61,587 bases of DNA from an uncultured Eubacteriales bacterium (lineage in GTDB: Bacteria > Bacillota > Clostridia > Oscillospirales > CAG-382): the NCBI GenBank assembly GCA_934502885.1, contig CAKSUT010000014.1:1-61587 (forward strand), in the 5' to 3' direction. The notes under the pieces were generated by a model. It did no database searches. It had not been told where the DNA came from and worked only from the letters and a program-made list of their open reading frames with translations. The position numbers were made by a program, and so were the translations under genes. Of this stretch, positions 16,726 through 24,514 are shown piece by piece (position 1 is the stretch's first letter; each line of letters opens with the position of its first letter).

Positions 16726-17979
16726 ATGGCATACAGTGAACTTATAAAAAACTTCAACCGCATCCGCGACTATATGCGTGAGTTTTACGTCTACGGTTTC
16801 AAAAGCAGAGATGAATACACAAAAAAGAGCGCACGCTCATATGACGACGAACGTCGCCGAATTGAAAGTTGGTTTGGGGATTATATGAGATTCAGGCGAA
16901 CTCCCGAAGGCAAAAGTGTTTTTCTCTCGATAGACAGCCGCATATCACGCCACAATCCGTTGTACACCGCATGGAAAGCGAAAAGTTTCACTGACGGTGA
17001 CATAACTCTCCACTTTATCCTTTTCGATATTCTGCACTCGCCGGACATTTTGCTTTCGCTTAACGAAATTACTGAAGAAGTTGACCGGTATCTTTCTTCA
17101 TTCGACGAACCGAGAGTATTTGACGCCTCAACAGTGCGAAAAAAGCTCAACGAGTATATAATCGAGGGAATAATAGAATCGGAGAAGCGCGGAAAGACGA
17201 TGCATTACAGACGTACAGAACCGTCGGAGATATACGACGCTGACACTCTCGATTTCTTTTCGGAGGTTGCACCGTGCGGAGTTATCGGGTCGTATCTCCT
17301 TGATAAGACAAGGACGCATGAGGGGTGTTTTGCGTTTAAGCACCATTATATAACGGGTGCGATAGACAGTGAAATCGTATGCTCGTTGCTTTGTGCAATG
17401 TCAGAGAAAAGGAGCATTACGCTTGTGACGGTAAACCGTCACAAGGACAGGGAGACTGAAAGTAATGTTGTCCCTTTACGGCTAATGATAGGCGTTCAAA
17501 GCGGAAGACAATACCTCATGGCGTTCACACAAAGCTTCGAACGTATCGTACCGTTCAGAACGGACAATATTGTGTCGGTTAAAGTCGGGGAAGTGTGCGA
17601 ACACTTTGACGAACTGAGAAAGAGGCTTGACAGCATGCTTCCGCATATGTGGGGTGTCAGTACCGAAAGCGCCTCCGGAGAATATCCGGAACACGTCGAA
17701 TTTACAGTGAAGTATGCAGATGACGAACCGCACATTCACAGACGCCTTGAGCGTGAAAAGCGGTGCGGCATTGTCGAAAAAATTGATAAAAATACAAGCA
17801 GGTTTACCGCAGATGTATTTGATACCGGAGAAATGATTCCTTGGATAAGAACTTTTATCTGCCGCATTGCTGATATCAGTTTTTCAAACAAACAGCTTGA
17901 GGAACAATTTAAGAGAGATTTAGCCGAGATGTATGCTATCTATGGTTTGGAGGACGGTGAGGAAAGTGATTTTCAGTGA
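16726..17979 (+). CDS. WYL-domain regulator (first of a pair)
   Basis: A 417-residue intracellular protein. The N-terminal half (about residues 80-190) looks like a winged helix-turn-helix region (ITEEVDRYLSSFDEPRVFDA, then TVRKKLNEYIIEGII). The central part carries a WYL-type ligand-binding fold (ITLVTVNRHKDRETESNVVP, then LRLMIGVQSGRQYLMAF). A WCX-like C-terminal extension follows. WYL proteins bind ssDNA, nucleotides or related ligands and control DNA-damage, CRISPR or defence genes in several systems. The ATG at 16726 has GGAGG upstream. The stop overlaps the start of the next gene by 14 bases, so the two are co-translated. No obvious target gene is adjacent. Confidence 0.8.
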   Translation: MAYSELIKNFNRIRDYMREFYVYGFKSRDEYTKKSARSYDDERRRIESWFGDYMRFRRTPEGKSVFLSIDSRISRHNPLYTAWKAKSFTDGDITLHFILFDILHSPDILLSLNEITEEVDRYLSSFDEPRVFDASTVRKKLNEYIIEGIIESEKRGKTMHYRRTEPSEIYDADTLDFFSEVAPCGVIGSYLLDKTRTHEGCFAFKHHYITGAIDSEIVCSLLCAMSEKRSITLVTVNRHKDRETESNVVPLRLMIGVQSGRQYLMAFTQSFERIVPFRTDNIVSVKVGEVCEHFDELRKRLDSMLPHMWGVSTESASGEYPEHVEFTVKYADDEPHIHRRLEREKRCGIVEKIDKNTSRFTADVFDTGEMIPWIRTFICRIADISFSNKQLEEQFKRDLAEMYAIYGLEDGEESDFQ

Positions 17980-18877
17980 GCTTTACAGCGCATATTACAA
18001 CACGGTTGCGCGTATTGTTGCAGCGGCGATAAAATATCCTCCGGACAAGGGAGATCTTCGGAAAATAATCGAAAAGAACGCCTTTGGTGAGAGTATACTC
18101 ACCATTGAGCCTGCCATTGAAGGAGGCAGGTGGCAGTTGATTCATGCTGACGGTTCTACACCGATTAAGCACACTCCGACAATGCCTTTGACGTTAACGG
18201 AAAAAAGGTGGCTTGCGGCAATAGCGTCAGATCCGAGGATACGGCTTTTTTCTGATGAAAAGACGGACCTTTCGGAGGTCGAGCCGCTTTTCGGTGCAGA
18301 TGATATTTATGTGTTCGACAAATACTCTGACGGTGATCCTTATGAGAACAGGACATACATAAAGAATTTTCGGTTGATACTTGATGCCGTAAAGAACCGC
18401 TATCCGCTGAGTATTGACAGCAAAAGCCGCAAAGGTACGGTCACACACATTGTTCTTATGCCTGAATATCTTGAATATTCCGAAAAAGACGATAAATTTA
18501 GGCTGATAGGCCTCGGGCGTAAAAACGAGATCACGATAAATCTTGCCGGAATTGTAAGATGCAAGCCTTACAAAAAGCTGTTTGCGGTCACTCCGGACGA
18601 AAAGAAACGTCCCAAATCAAAAACTGTGGAGTTTGAAATTGCAGATAGGAGAAACGCTTTGGAGCGTGTTCTCATGCACTTTGCTCATTTTGAAAAGCAG
18701 GCGGAGAGGACGGCGGAGGACAAGTACAGAGTTACGGTGTCATATGACAAAGATGATGAAACCGAAATTGTAATAAGACTGCTTTCATTTGGACCGATGG
18801 TAAAGGTGACATCGCCGCAGAGATTTGTCGAGCTGATAAAAGAAAGACTGATGAAACAAAAAAGTTGGGAACATTAA
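17966..18877 (+). CDS. WYL-domain regulator (second of a pair)
   Basis: A 303-residue partner of the preceding gene. It starts at a GTG inside the end of that gene, with GGTGAGG a few bases upstream. The N-terminal part holds a helical region (IFSELYSAYYNTVARIVAAA). The middle resembles a WYL domain (NRYPLSIDSKSRKGTVTHIV, then LMPEYLEYSEKDDKFRLIGL). The C-terminus is WCX-like, with RRNALERVLMHFAHFEKQAE. Overlapping pairs of WYL proteins probably form a heteromeric regulator. The DNA is AT-richer than ppdK, which suggests acquisition. An intrinsic terminator overlaps the stop codon. Confidence 0.78.
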   Translation: MIFSELYSAYYNTVARIVAAAIKYPPDKGDLRKIIEKNAFGESILTIEPAIEGGRWQLIHADGSTPIKHTPTMPLTLTEKRWLAAIASDPRIRLFSDEKTDLSEVEPLFGADDIYVFDKYSDGDPYENRTYIKNFRLILDAVKNRYPLSIDSKSRKGTVTHIVLMPEYLEYSEKDDKFRLIGLGRKNEITINLAGIVRCKPYKKLFAVTPDEKKRPKSKTVEFEIADRRNALERVLMHFAHFEKQAERTAEDKYRVTVSYDKDDETEIVIRLLSFGPMVKVTSPQRFVELIKERLMKQKSWEH

Positions 18878-18896
18878 ACTGTTCGCAGCTTTTTTT
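18858..18896 (+). terminator. Terminator overlapping the end of the second WYL gene
   Basis: AAAAAAG...GAACA pairs with TGTTC...CTTTTTT across a loop that includes the stop codon TAA; a run of T follows. Confidence 0.75.
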
Positions 18897-19576
18897 CCGT
18901 GATAGGGAGCTTTTGTTCAGGTATAATAATGCCGTAGTCGGGTGATCGGAGATGCCGAAAGACGCATACAGCATATGCATATCGTCACGATTTACAGATA
19001 TATTTATCTGATGTACAGCCGAAAGGCGGCGTTTTGTTTTTCGCCGAACCCGACAAAAAAGATGCATACAGCAAAACAACAGGCGCAATAGCTCTATTAA
19101 AGAGCACCTGCTTCGTAAGCAGAGCGTGTTTTCGGAGAGATTCCGGACTTGCGTTAAACAAATGCATCTTGACAATAAGGCGCACACAGCAAAGCTAAAA
19201 CGAGATTTTTATTAATCAACAATATGCGCCTTGTCCGATTCAACGAGGCTTGTGTCTCTTGGTATAAAGACCCTGACAGCAATTCCGGATGCTTAAAGTG
19301 ACAACAAAATTCCGTGTCGGAGAAACCTGTTCTCTGATAAGTATGGGTCTTGTTTTTTTAAAGCACGGGCAAATTAATTTTCCGTATCTGTTTTTCAGAT
19401 AAAAACGTGCTTTGCCGGTCTTGTTATAAGCTGTATTCAATCTGTTATATTGAAGAGGAGTGAACGTTATGCCAAAATAGCGGCGTAGATCGCTCGTTGA
19501 GTGTTGATCTGAAAATTTACCGTACATTGCTCTTTTTACAAATGTGTTTTACATTTGCAAAAATCTCACCGACATT
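18897..19576. other. Gene-free structured stretch
   Basis: No open frame with a ribosome site and a recognisable product is present. The stretch is AT-richer than its surroundings. It contains three copies of GCATACAGCA or GCACACAGCA (about 18964, 19052 and 19184). It also holds a tRNA-like segment (19082-19155) and a nested hairpin in which AAAGCACG...CGTGCTTT encloses TATCTG-TTTTT-CAGATA (about 19358-19415). It could be decayed mobile DNA or hold an unrecognised structured RNA. Confidence 0.5.
19082..19155 (+). other. tRNA-like segment, degenerate (Thr CGT-like)
   Basis: GGCGCAA at the 5' side can pair with TTGCGTT at the 3' side (two G-T pairs). AGCTC/GAGC forms a D-stem, and CTGC/GCAG encloses TTCGTAA, which would give anticodon CGT. 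The D-loop lacks GG, the T-arm is broken and no CCA is encoded. I therefore do not call a functional tRNA; it may be a pseudogene or a chance fold. Confidence 0.3.
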
Positions 19577-19675
19577 GTGATTTTTGACGGTATAACCGTC
19601 ATCTGCATCGACGCCCTCGGTGCTTTCGGCGGCGTCACGTGGGACGGCGCGGCGAGGACCATTGCGGTGGGGTGA
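19577..19675 (+). pseudogene. Fragment: end of a stalk (copper amine oxidase N-like) domain
   Basis: The frame reads IFDGITVICIDALGAFGGVT, then WDGAARTIAVG and a stop. This resembles the end of the stalk domain common in secreted clostridial proteins (pattern VPLRALAEALGGxVxWDGxTRTVTV). There is no start or upstream domain, so it is at most a remnant. Confidence 0.4.
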
Positions 19676-19699
19676 GCGGAGTCAGGCGAATAATAAATC

Positions 19700-19729
19700 A
19701 ACCTCCGGAGTCTTGTACCTCCGGAGGTT
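19700..19729. terminator. Hairpin terminator beside the cation antiporter gene
   Basis: AACCTCCGG and CCGGAGGTT are complementary. On the minus strand the hairpin follows the antiporter stop by 20 bases and is trailed by a T-rich stretch (TTGATTTATTATT). Confidence 0.7.
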
Positions 19730-19749
19730 AATCTATGTAAAACTCTCCC

Positions 19750-20700
19750 TCACGCCGCACCGACGACGAGAGCGGTATAGGCGGCATACGACAAGAGAAG
19801 GAGCACGCCGAGAAGCTTTGACGCCTTTTCGCGCACGAGCATGGGGACGAGCGCGAGGCAGACCGTCGCGATGCAAACAGGCATATCGATCGTAACGCTT
19901 CCGCGGGAAACGGGAATCCGACTTCCCGAAATAAGTGAGCAGACAGGGAGAATCAGCGCTATGTCTATCACGTTCGCGCCGACAATGTTGCCGACCGAGA
20001 GCGCATACTCTTTTTTCGCAATTGCCGTGAGGGTTGTCACAAGCTCGGGAAGCGACGTGCCGACGGCGACAAGGGTCAGCGATATCATCCGCTCGGATAC
20101 GCCGACCGAGAGCGCAATTTCGCTTCCGTATTCAACCATGAACCGACTGCCGACCACAATGCCGACAGTGCCCGAGAGAAAGTAAAGAATGTCCCTCGGA
20201 GAAAGCGGACTTCGCTCACCGCCGACGCTTTCCTCGCTTGCGGAGAGCTTCGCGCTCCGTATGTTTTCCGCCATGAAAAGCGCAAATATCGCCGTTAAAA
20301 CAACACTGCCGACAGCACTCAAAACTCCGGTGAGAGAGGACAAAAACAATACGACCGTCGCCGCAATGAGAAGTGCGCACTGCCGCAGATACTTCTTTCT
20401 CGGACAGATTATCGTCATCGCCGTCATCGCAATACCGAGGATAAGTCCCGTGTTGCACGTCACCGACCCAACGGCGTTGCCTATCGCCATGTCGTTTTTG
20501 CCATCGAGAGACGCCATTACCGACACTATCATTTCCGGCATTGTCGTTGCAAGGCTAACGACCGTCGCGCCTATTATAAATGTCGGAATCCTCATCGCTT
20601 TTGCAATGCCGCTCGCGCCGTCTACGAATAAGTCGCCGCCCTTTATTATGAGAATTACGCCGACGGCAAAGAAAATACAGCTCAAAAGAGTACCGTTCAT
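19750..20700 (-). CDS. CaCA-family Na+/Ca2+-type antiporter (YrbG-like)
   Basis: An inner-membrane cation antiporter of the Ca2+:cation antiporter superfamily. It has about ten membrane helices and two homologous halves. The alpha-repeats are visible: VVSLATTMPEMIVSVMASLD with GNAVGSVTCNTGL in the first half, and AVGTSLPELVTTLTAIAK with GNIVGANVIDIAL in the second. The first repeat has ATT in place of the usual GTS, so ion selectivity may differ. I chose the ATG at 20700 (316 residues), since it has a GGGCGG-type ribosome site and leads straight into the first helix. A GTG at 20754 is an alternative. The gene is separate from the DeoR gene (about 100 bp). Confidence 0.9.
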   Translation of the reverse strand: MNGTLLSCIFFAVGVILIIKGGDLFVDGASGIAKAMRIPTFIIGATVVSLATTMPEMIVSVMASLDGKNDMAIGNAVGSVTCNTGLILGIAMTAMTIICPRKKYLRQCALLIAATVVLFLSSLTGVLSAVGSVVLTAIFALFMAENIRSAKLSASEESVGGERSPLSPRDILYFLSGTVGIVVGSRFMVEYGSEIALSVGVSERMISLTLVAVGTSLPELVTTLTAIAKKEYALSVGNIVGANVIDIALILPVCSLISGSRIPVSRGSVTIDMPVCIATVCLALVPMLVREKASKLLGVLLLLSYAAYTALVVGAA

Positions 20701-20797
20701 TCCGCTTTCCGCCCTTTCACGGTGAAATTTACTTTCTTTCGTAACTTTATTCACCGCAGACGGAATTTATGCCGCCGAAAGAGCCGCAGGCACGTTT

Positions 20798-21490
20798 TTA
20801 CAGTATTATCACCTCGTCCGCACAGTCTGCAGTGCAGAGCGTGAAGGTCGCTTTTTTGTGAAGCTTTGCCGACGTGAAAAGGAAAACTTTCCTTTCGCAG
20901 TTCGGCAGAACCGCACGGCGCACCGAGTTCTGCGCTTCGTCGCTGTCGCTTATGATGCCGTCGTCGGAAAGCGCCGAGGTCGAGAAAAAGCCGACGTCGA
21001 TGTTTATTCTGCGCAGATATTCCTCTGCGTCCGAGCCTACAGTGCATTTGTCGCGCGGAAAATATCTGCCGCCGGCGATAAGGCAGGGAATGTCGTGCTT
21101 TGCCGCCGCCGCGAGACACTGCACCGAGTTTGTGACGACGGTTATCCCCTCGCAGTCCGCAAGAAGCGGAATTATATACTCGCAGGTCGAGGAGCTGTCG
21201 ATGAACACCGTCTCGAAATCGTGAAGATACTTTTTCGTTTTCTCCGAGAGACTGCGTTTTTCTTCTGCGCTGAGAAGAAGTCTCGACTCTATCGGTATTG
21301 AGAGGTAGTCGCTGCTGTATACCGCTCCGCCGTTGTAGCGTTTGAGGCAGCTGCCGTTTTCGAGCTCACGCAAATCACGCCTTATCGTCATCTCGCTGAC
21401 GTAAAATTTCGACGCAAGCTTTTTGACCGACGCTCTGCCGACCTCTTTTAAGTACGCAAGTATCTGTATCTGTCTGTCGTTCGGTATCAT
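20798..21490 (-). CDS. DeoR-family transcriptional regulator
   Basis: A 230-residue cytosolic repressor of the DeoR/GlpR type. The N-terminal winged helix is typical: MIPNDRQIQILAYLKEVGRA, then SVKKLASKFYVSEMTIRRDL. The C-terminal effector domain (from about residue 75) resembles the sugar-phosphate-binding DeoRC fold, with FIDSSSTCEYIIPLL and TNSVQCL. The family usually responds to phosphorylated sugars. The start ATG overlaps the end of the AraC gene by four bases (ATGA), so the two regulators are translated together. Both are divergent from the glycyl radical enzyme gene, their likely target. Confidence 0.92.
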   Translation of the reverse strand: MIPNDRQIQILAYLKEVGRASVKKLASKFYVSEMTIRRDLRELENGSCLKRYNGGAVYSSDYLSIPIESRLLLSAEEKRSLSEKTKKYLHDFETVFIDSSSTCEYIIPLLADCEGITVVTNSVQCLAAAAKHDIPCLIAGGRYFPRDKCTVGSDAEEYLRRINIDVGFFSTSALSDDGIISDSDEAQNSVRRAVLPNCERKVFLFTSAKLHKKATFTLCTADCADEVIIL

Positions 21491-22317
21491 GACGGTGTTT
21501 CCTCCTTTTTGCGTGCGCTGTCCGCATTTTCACGGTAATTCTTCGGCGATACGCCGGTATTCTGCTTGAAGAATTTTGAAAACGCCGTCACCTCTCCGTA
21601 GCCGAGCGACTTTGCGATATCGGTAACGGTGAGAGTCGTTTCGGAGAGAAGCCGCCTTGCCTCGGCGCATTTGCGTGTGTCGATGTACCTTTTCGGAGAC
21701 ATGTTGTACCTGCCACGGAAAATTCTGTAAAGGTAAGGCTGGGTTATGCCGAGAACCGACGTAAGCTCCGAAACGCCGAGAGGACGGAAAAGGTTTGAGC
21801 CGATATAGCTTTCGGCATAAGAGCAGTAAGTGTCCGCCGCACTCTCCGGGACGGTATGCGAAAGGTTTTGGTTGTTGTATATATGCAGGAAAAACTCAAG
21901 CATTTCGGTCGGCGCAAAGAAGCATTCGGGTGATTCCGGCTTAAGCGACGTGAGCTTATCCCTCATGCCGAACACGACGTCGGTGTTGCTGTAGGCGAAA
22001 ATGTTTGTCTTGCTGTGCGCACGGAAGCCGTCGAAAATACTCTCCATTCCCTCGTCGCTCGAGATTACCCAAAGAAACGACCACGGGTCGCTCTCATCGG
22101 GAAAGTAATGCTCGAACGTTCCCGGGCGAATGAGAAAGCCCTCTCCGGTGCGGACGGGATTGCCGTTGAAAAAACCTTTGCCGGAGAGAACGTAGTGGAT
22201 TATGTATTGATTTCTCTTTGTCGGACCGAAGCGTGTCACCGATATGTCGTCACTGTAGCCTATGCAGTCTATCGCCGTCACTCCGCTGCCTCCGCTCGAA
22301 AATACGCTGTACCTCAC
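21487..22317 (-). CDS. AraC-family transcriptional regulator
   Basis: A 276-residue regulator. The N-terminal half is a cupin-like sensor domain (VLSGKGFFNGNPVRTGEGFL). The C-terminal half holds the two AraC helix-turn-helix motifs: GVSELTSVLGITQPYLYRIF, then LLSETTLTVTDIAKSLGYGE and FSKFFKQNTGVSP. Translation starts at a GTG with AAAGGAG upstream. It heads a two-gene operon with the DeoR gene. The gene is divergent from the glycyl radical enzyme, and two GTTATGATTT direct repeats lie between them. It probably activates that gene in response to a sugar-like ligand; this is inferred from position. Confidence 0.92.
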   Translation of the reverse strand: MRYSVFSSGGSGVTAIDCIGYSDDISVTRFGPTKRNQYIIHYVLSGKGFFNGNPVRTGEGFLIRPGTFEHYFPDESDPWSFLWVISSDEGMESIFDGFRAHSKTNIFAYSNTDVVFGMRDKLTSLKPESPECFFAPTEMLEFFLHIYNNQNLSHTVPESAADTYCSYAESYIGSNLFRPLGVSELTSVLGITQPYLYRIFRGRYNMSPKRYIDTRKCAEARRLLSETTLTVTDIAKSLGYGEVTAFSKFFKQNTGVSPKNYRENADSARKKEETPS

Positions 22318-22331
22318 AGTATCACTCCTTT

Positions 22332-22396
22332 GTTATGATTTTACCATGAATGGTTATGATTTGTCAATAGACAAAAACGAAAAAGTGCGGTATACT
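22332..22396 (+). promoter_or_regulatory. Promoter and putative AraC operators of the glycyl radical enzyme gene
   Basis: TAGACA (22368-22373) and TATACT (22391-22396) form a promoter with a 17-bp spacer. Upstream, GTTATGATTT occurs twice (22332-22341 and 22353-22362), exactly 21 bp apart, i.e. on the same helix face. This is the usual layout of AraC activator sites. TTGTC-AATA-GACAA (22361-22374) is an inverted repeat overlapping the -35 and may be a DeoR site. Confidence 0.65.
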
Positions 22397-22434
22397 TAAG
22401 AAAAAACTTACCGCAGGTCAAGGAGTGAAACCGA

Positions 22435-24408
22435 ATGTACAGCGAAGATTTCAAGAGAATCGGCGAATATGCCGCCGCAGGAGCTTACGAAGAACCGGGG
22501 AGAAGTCTCTTTTACAGAAAGTCTCTCATGATAAGACGCTATTATGAAAACTGCAAGCTTTATCCTTACAACGGAAAGCCGCTCTATCCGTCCGGGACGT
22601 GTAACCAGAGTATGCATATCGTGCCACACTACTTAAAGGGTTATGCGATATTTCCCGGCGGTGCCGACGAGGAGGCCAAGAAGCTTTTCGGCATGTTCGA
22701 GAGCGACTTCGGAAAATTCCGCTCGAAAGTACCGTCCGAACACACCGTCGCAGGCGATATGTTCTGCCACTCGATACCGCACTACGGCAGGATAATGTGC
22801 GAGGGACTCGATTCCTACATACCGAGAATAGAGAAGATCGCCGACCGTGATATGCGAGAGGGACTTTTGCACATCTGCGAAGGTGTGCGGTGCTATGTCG
22901 GTCGGTGCGTCGAATATCTCGAGAGCGCAGATGCCGACAGCCGGCTTATAGAAGCTCTGCGCAGGGTGCCGTTCGGCAAGGCGGAGAACATATACGAGGC
23001 GACGGTTTCGATGAACTTTGTGATGTACCTCGACAACTGTGACAATCTCGGCTGTGCCGCAAGGGATTTGTACCCGTTCTTTAAGGGTGAGGATATCACC
23101 GACCTTCTCGAAAACCTCTTTTCCAATCTCGACGAAAACGGCGGCTACTCTATGTCTCTCGGTACGGATTACAACGAGCTGACCCTGCAGTGTCTCAATG
23201 CGGCGAGGGGAAAGCGTCGTCCGATGATTGAGCTTTTCGTTGACGACAGCACGCCCGGCGAGGTATGGGACACCGCATTTTCGCTCATGCGCACGCACGG
23301 TGGTCAGCCGGCGTTCTACAGTCCGAAGCTTATTGAGAAGCTGCACGAACGTCTCGGCGTAAGGGAGGAGGACCTCGGACGCTTCTGCGGAGGCGGCTGT
23401 ACGGAGAGTATGTTTGCCGGACTTTCGGCGGTCGGTTCTCTCGACGCCGGGATAAATCTGCCGCTTATTCTCGAAAAGACAATATACGAGCGTCTTCCGT
23501 CCGCAGGGAGCTTCGAGGACTTTTACCGTGCGTTCACTTCCGATGTGAGGGCTGTTGCCGACAGAGTGACCGACGGGATAAGTCTTTCGCAGAAAGAGAG
23601 AGCCGAGGTATGTCCCGTTCCGATGCGCACGCTTTTGGTTGACGACTGCATAGACAACGGACGTGATTTTTACGCCGGAGGTGCGAGGTACAGCTGGAGC
23701 ATAGTCAATTTTGCCGGCACGGTGAACGTTATCGACTCGATGCTTGCGGTACGGGAGCTTGTCTTTGACGATAAGAAGTACAGTGCTGTGGATTTTTGTA
23801 AAAAGCTTTGCGAAAACGACGCCGATTTTCTCAAGGAATGCCGCACGGCAAAGAAAGTTTTCGGTGTGGACGATGCGGAGGTAAACGCTTTTGCCGAGAG
23901 GCTTACCGGAGACATATTCTCGACTCTCGACGGAAAGGTTCCGTACATCGGAACAGGCTTTATTGCGGCGTCGATACAGTTCATGTCGCAGGTTTATGCC
24001 GGAAAGAGGGTCGGTGCGACTCCCGACGGAAGAGGGTGTGCAGCACCGCTGTGCGACTCGCTGGGTGCGATATTCGGCAAGGACAAGAAAGGGCCTACGG
24101 CGCTTCTCAACAGTGTTGCGTCAATGCGGCTCGACAAGCTCATCGGCACGCCGATACTCAACTTCAATATTGACGAGTCTTGGAACGACGACATTCTTAA
24201 GAATCTCATTCTCACGTACATGGACATGGGCGGTTTACAGATGCAGATAACCTGCATTTCGGCTGAGCTTTTGATGGAAGCCTACCGCCACCCGGAGCTT
24301 CACGGAAACCTCGTCGTGCGTGTCGGCGGCTACTCCGAATATTTCTGCCGCCTGTCGGATGAGCTGAAAAAGATGATTATCCAAAGAACAATACAAAACA
24401 TGAGGTGA
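22435..24408 (+). CDS. Glycyl radical enzyme (pyruvate formate-lyase-like, CxE type)
   Basis: A 657-residue, oxygen-sensitive radical enzyme of the PFL superfamily. The C-terminal motif VVRVGGYSEYF holds the glycine that becomes a stable radical (Gly632, next to Tyr633). The usual residue before it is Cys, Ser or Ala; here it is Gly. The active-site loop FCGGGCTE has a single Cys322 followed by Glu324. This C-x-E pattern is typical of eliminases such as diol dehydratases rather than of PFL, which has two adjacent cysteines. At 657 residues it is shorter than most members (about 780). The start has AAGGAGTGA upstream. No activating radical-SAM enzyme lies in the window, so activation must come in trans. 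The substrate is unknown; the AraC/DeoR neighbours hint at a sugar or polyol. Confidence 0.85.
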   Translation: MYSEDFKRIGEYAAAGAYEEPGRSLFYRKSLMIRRYYENCKLYPYNGKPLYPSGTCNQSMHIVPHYLKGYAIFPGGADEEAKKLFGMFESDFGKFRSKVPSEHTVAGDMFCHSIPHYGRIMCEGLDSYIPRIEKIADRDMREGLLHICEGVRCYVGRCVEYLESADADSRLIEALRRVPFGKAENIYEATVSMNFVMYLDNCDNLGCAARDLYPFFKGEDITDLLENLFSNLDENGGYSMSLGTDYNELTLQCLNAARGKRRPMIELFVDDSTPGEVWDTAFSLMRTHGGQPAFYSPKLIEKLHERLGVREEDLGRFCGGGCTESMFAGLSAVGSLDAGINLPLILEKTIYERLPSAGSFEDFYRAFTSDVRAVADRVTDGISLSQKERAEVCPVPMRTLLVDDCIDNGRDFYAGGARYSWSIVNFAGTVNVIDSMLAVRELVFDDKKYSAVDFCKKLCENDADFLKECRTAKKVFGVDDAEVNAFAERLTGDIFSTLDGKVPYIGTGFIAASIQFMSQVYAGKRVGATPDGRGCAAPLCDSLGAIFGKDKKGPTALLNSVASMRLDKLIGTPILNFNIDESWNDDILKNLILTYMDMGGLQMQITCISAELLMEAYRHPELHGNLVVRVGGYSEYFCRLSDELKKMIIQRTIQNMR

Positions 24409-24434
24409 GGGCCGGGGGGCGGTGCAAATACTCC

Positions 24435-24463
24435 TTGACAAAGCGGAGTTTGCGTGATACAAT
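24435..24463 (+). promoter_or_regulatory. Promoter of the M14 peptidase gene
   Basis: TTGACA (24435-24440) and TACAAT (24458-24463), spacer 17 bp, lie in the 106-bp gap after the glycyl radical enzyme gene, so the peptidase can be expressed on its own. Confidence 0.85.
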
Positions 24464-24514
24464 GGCAGTGCGGACGTGTTCGGATGAACAAAAACAGCCG
24501 CAAGGAGGACAGCT

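Noticed and set aside
19082..19155. Functional tRNA-Thr(CGT)
   Set aside because: Missing GG in the D-loop, broken T-arm and no CCA; kept only as a tRNA-like segment.
22435..24408. Classical pyruvate formate-lyase (pflB)
   Set aside because: It lacks the adjacent Cys-Cys pair of PFL, is about 100 residues shorter, and has no pflA next to it.
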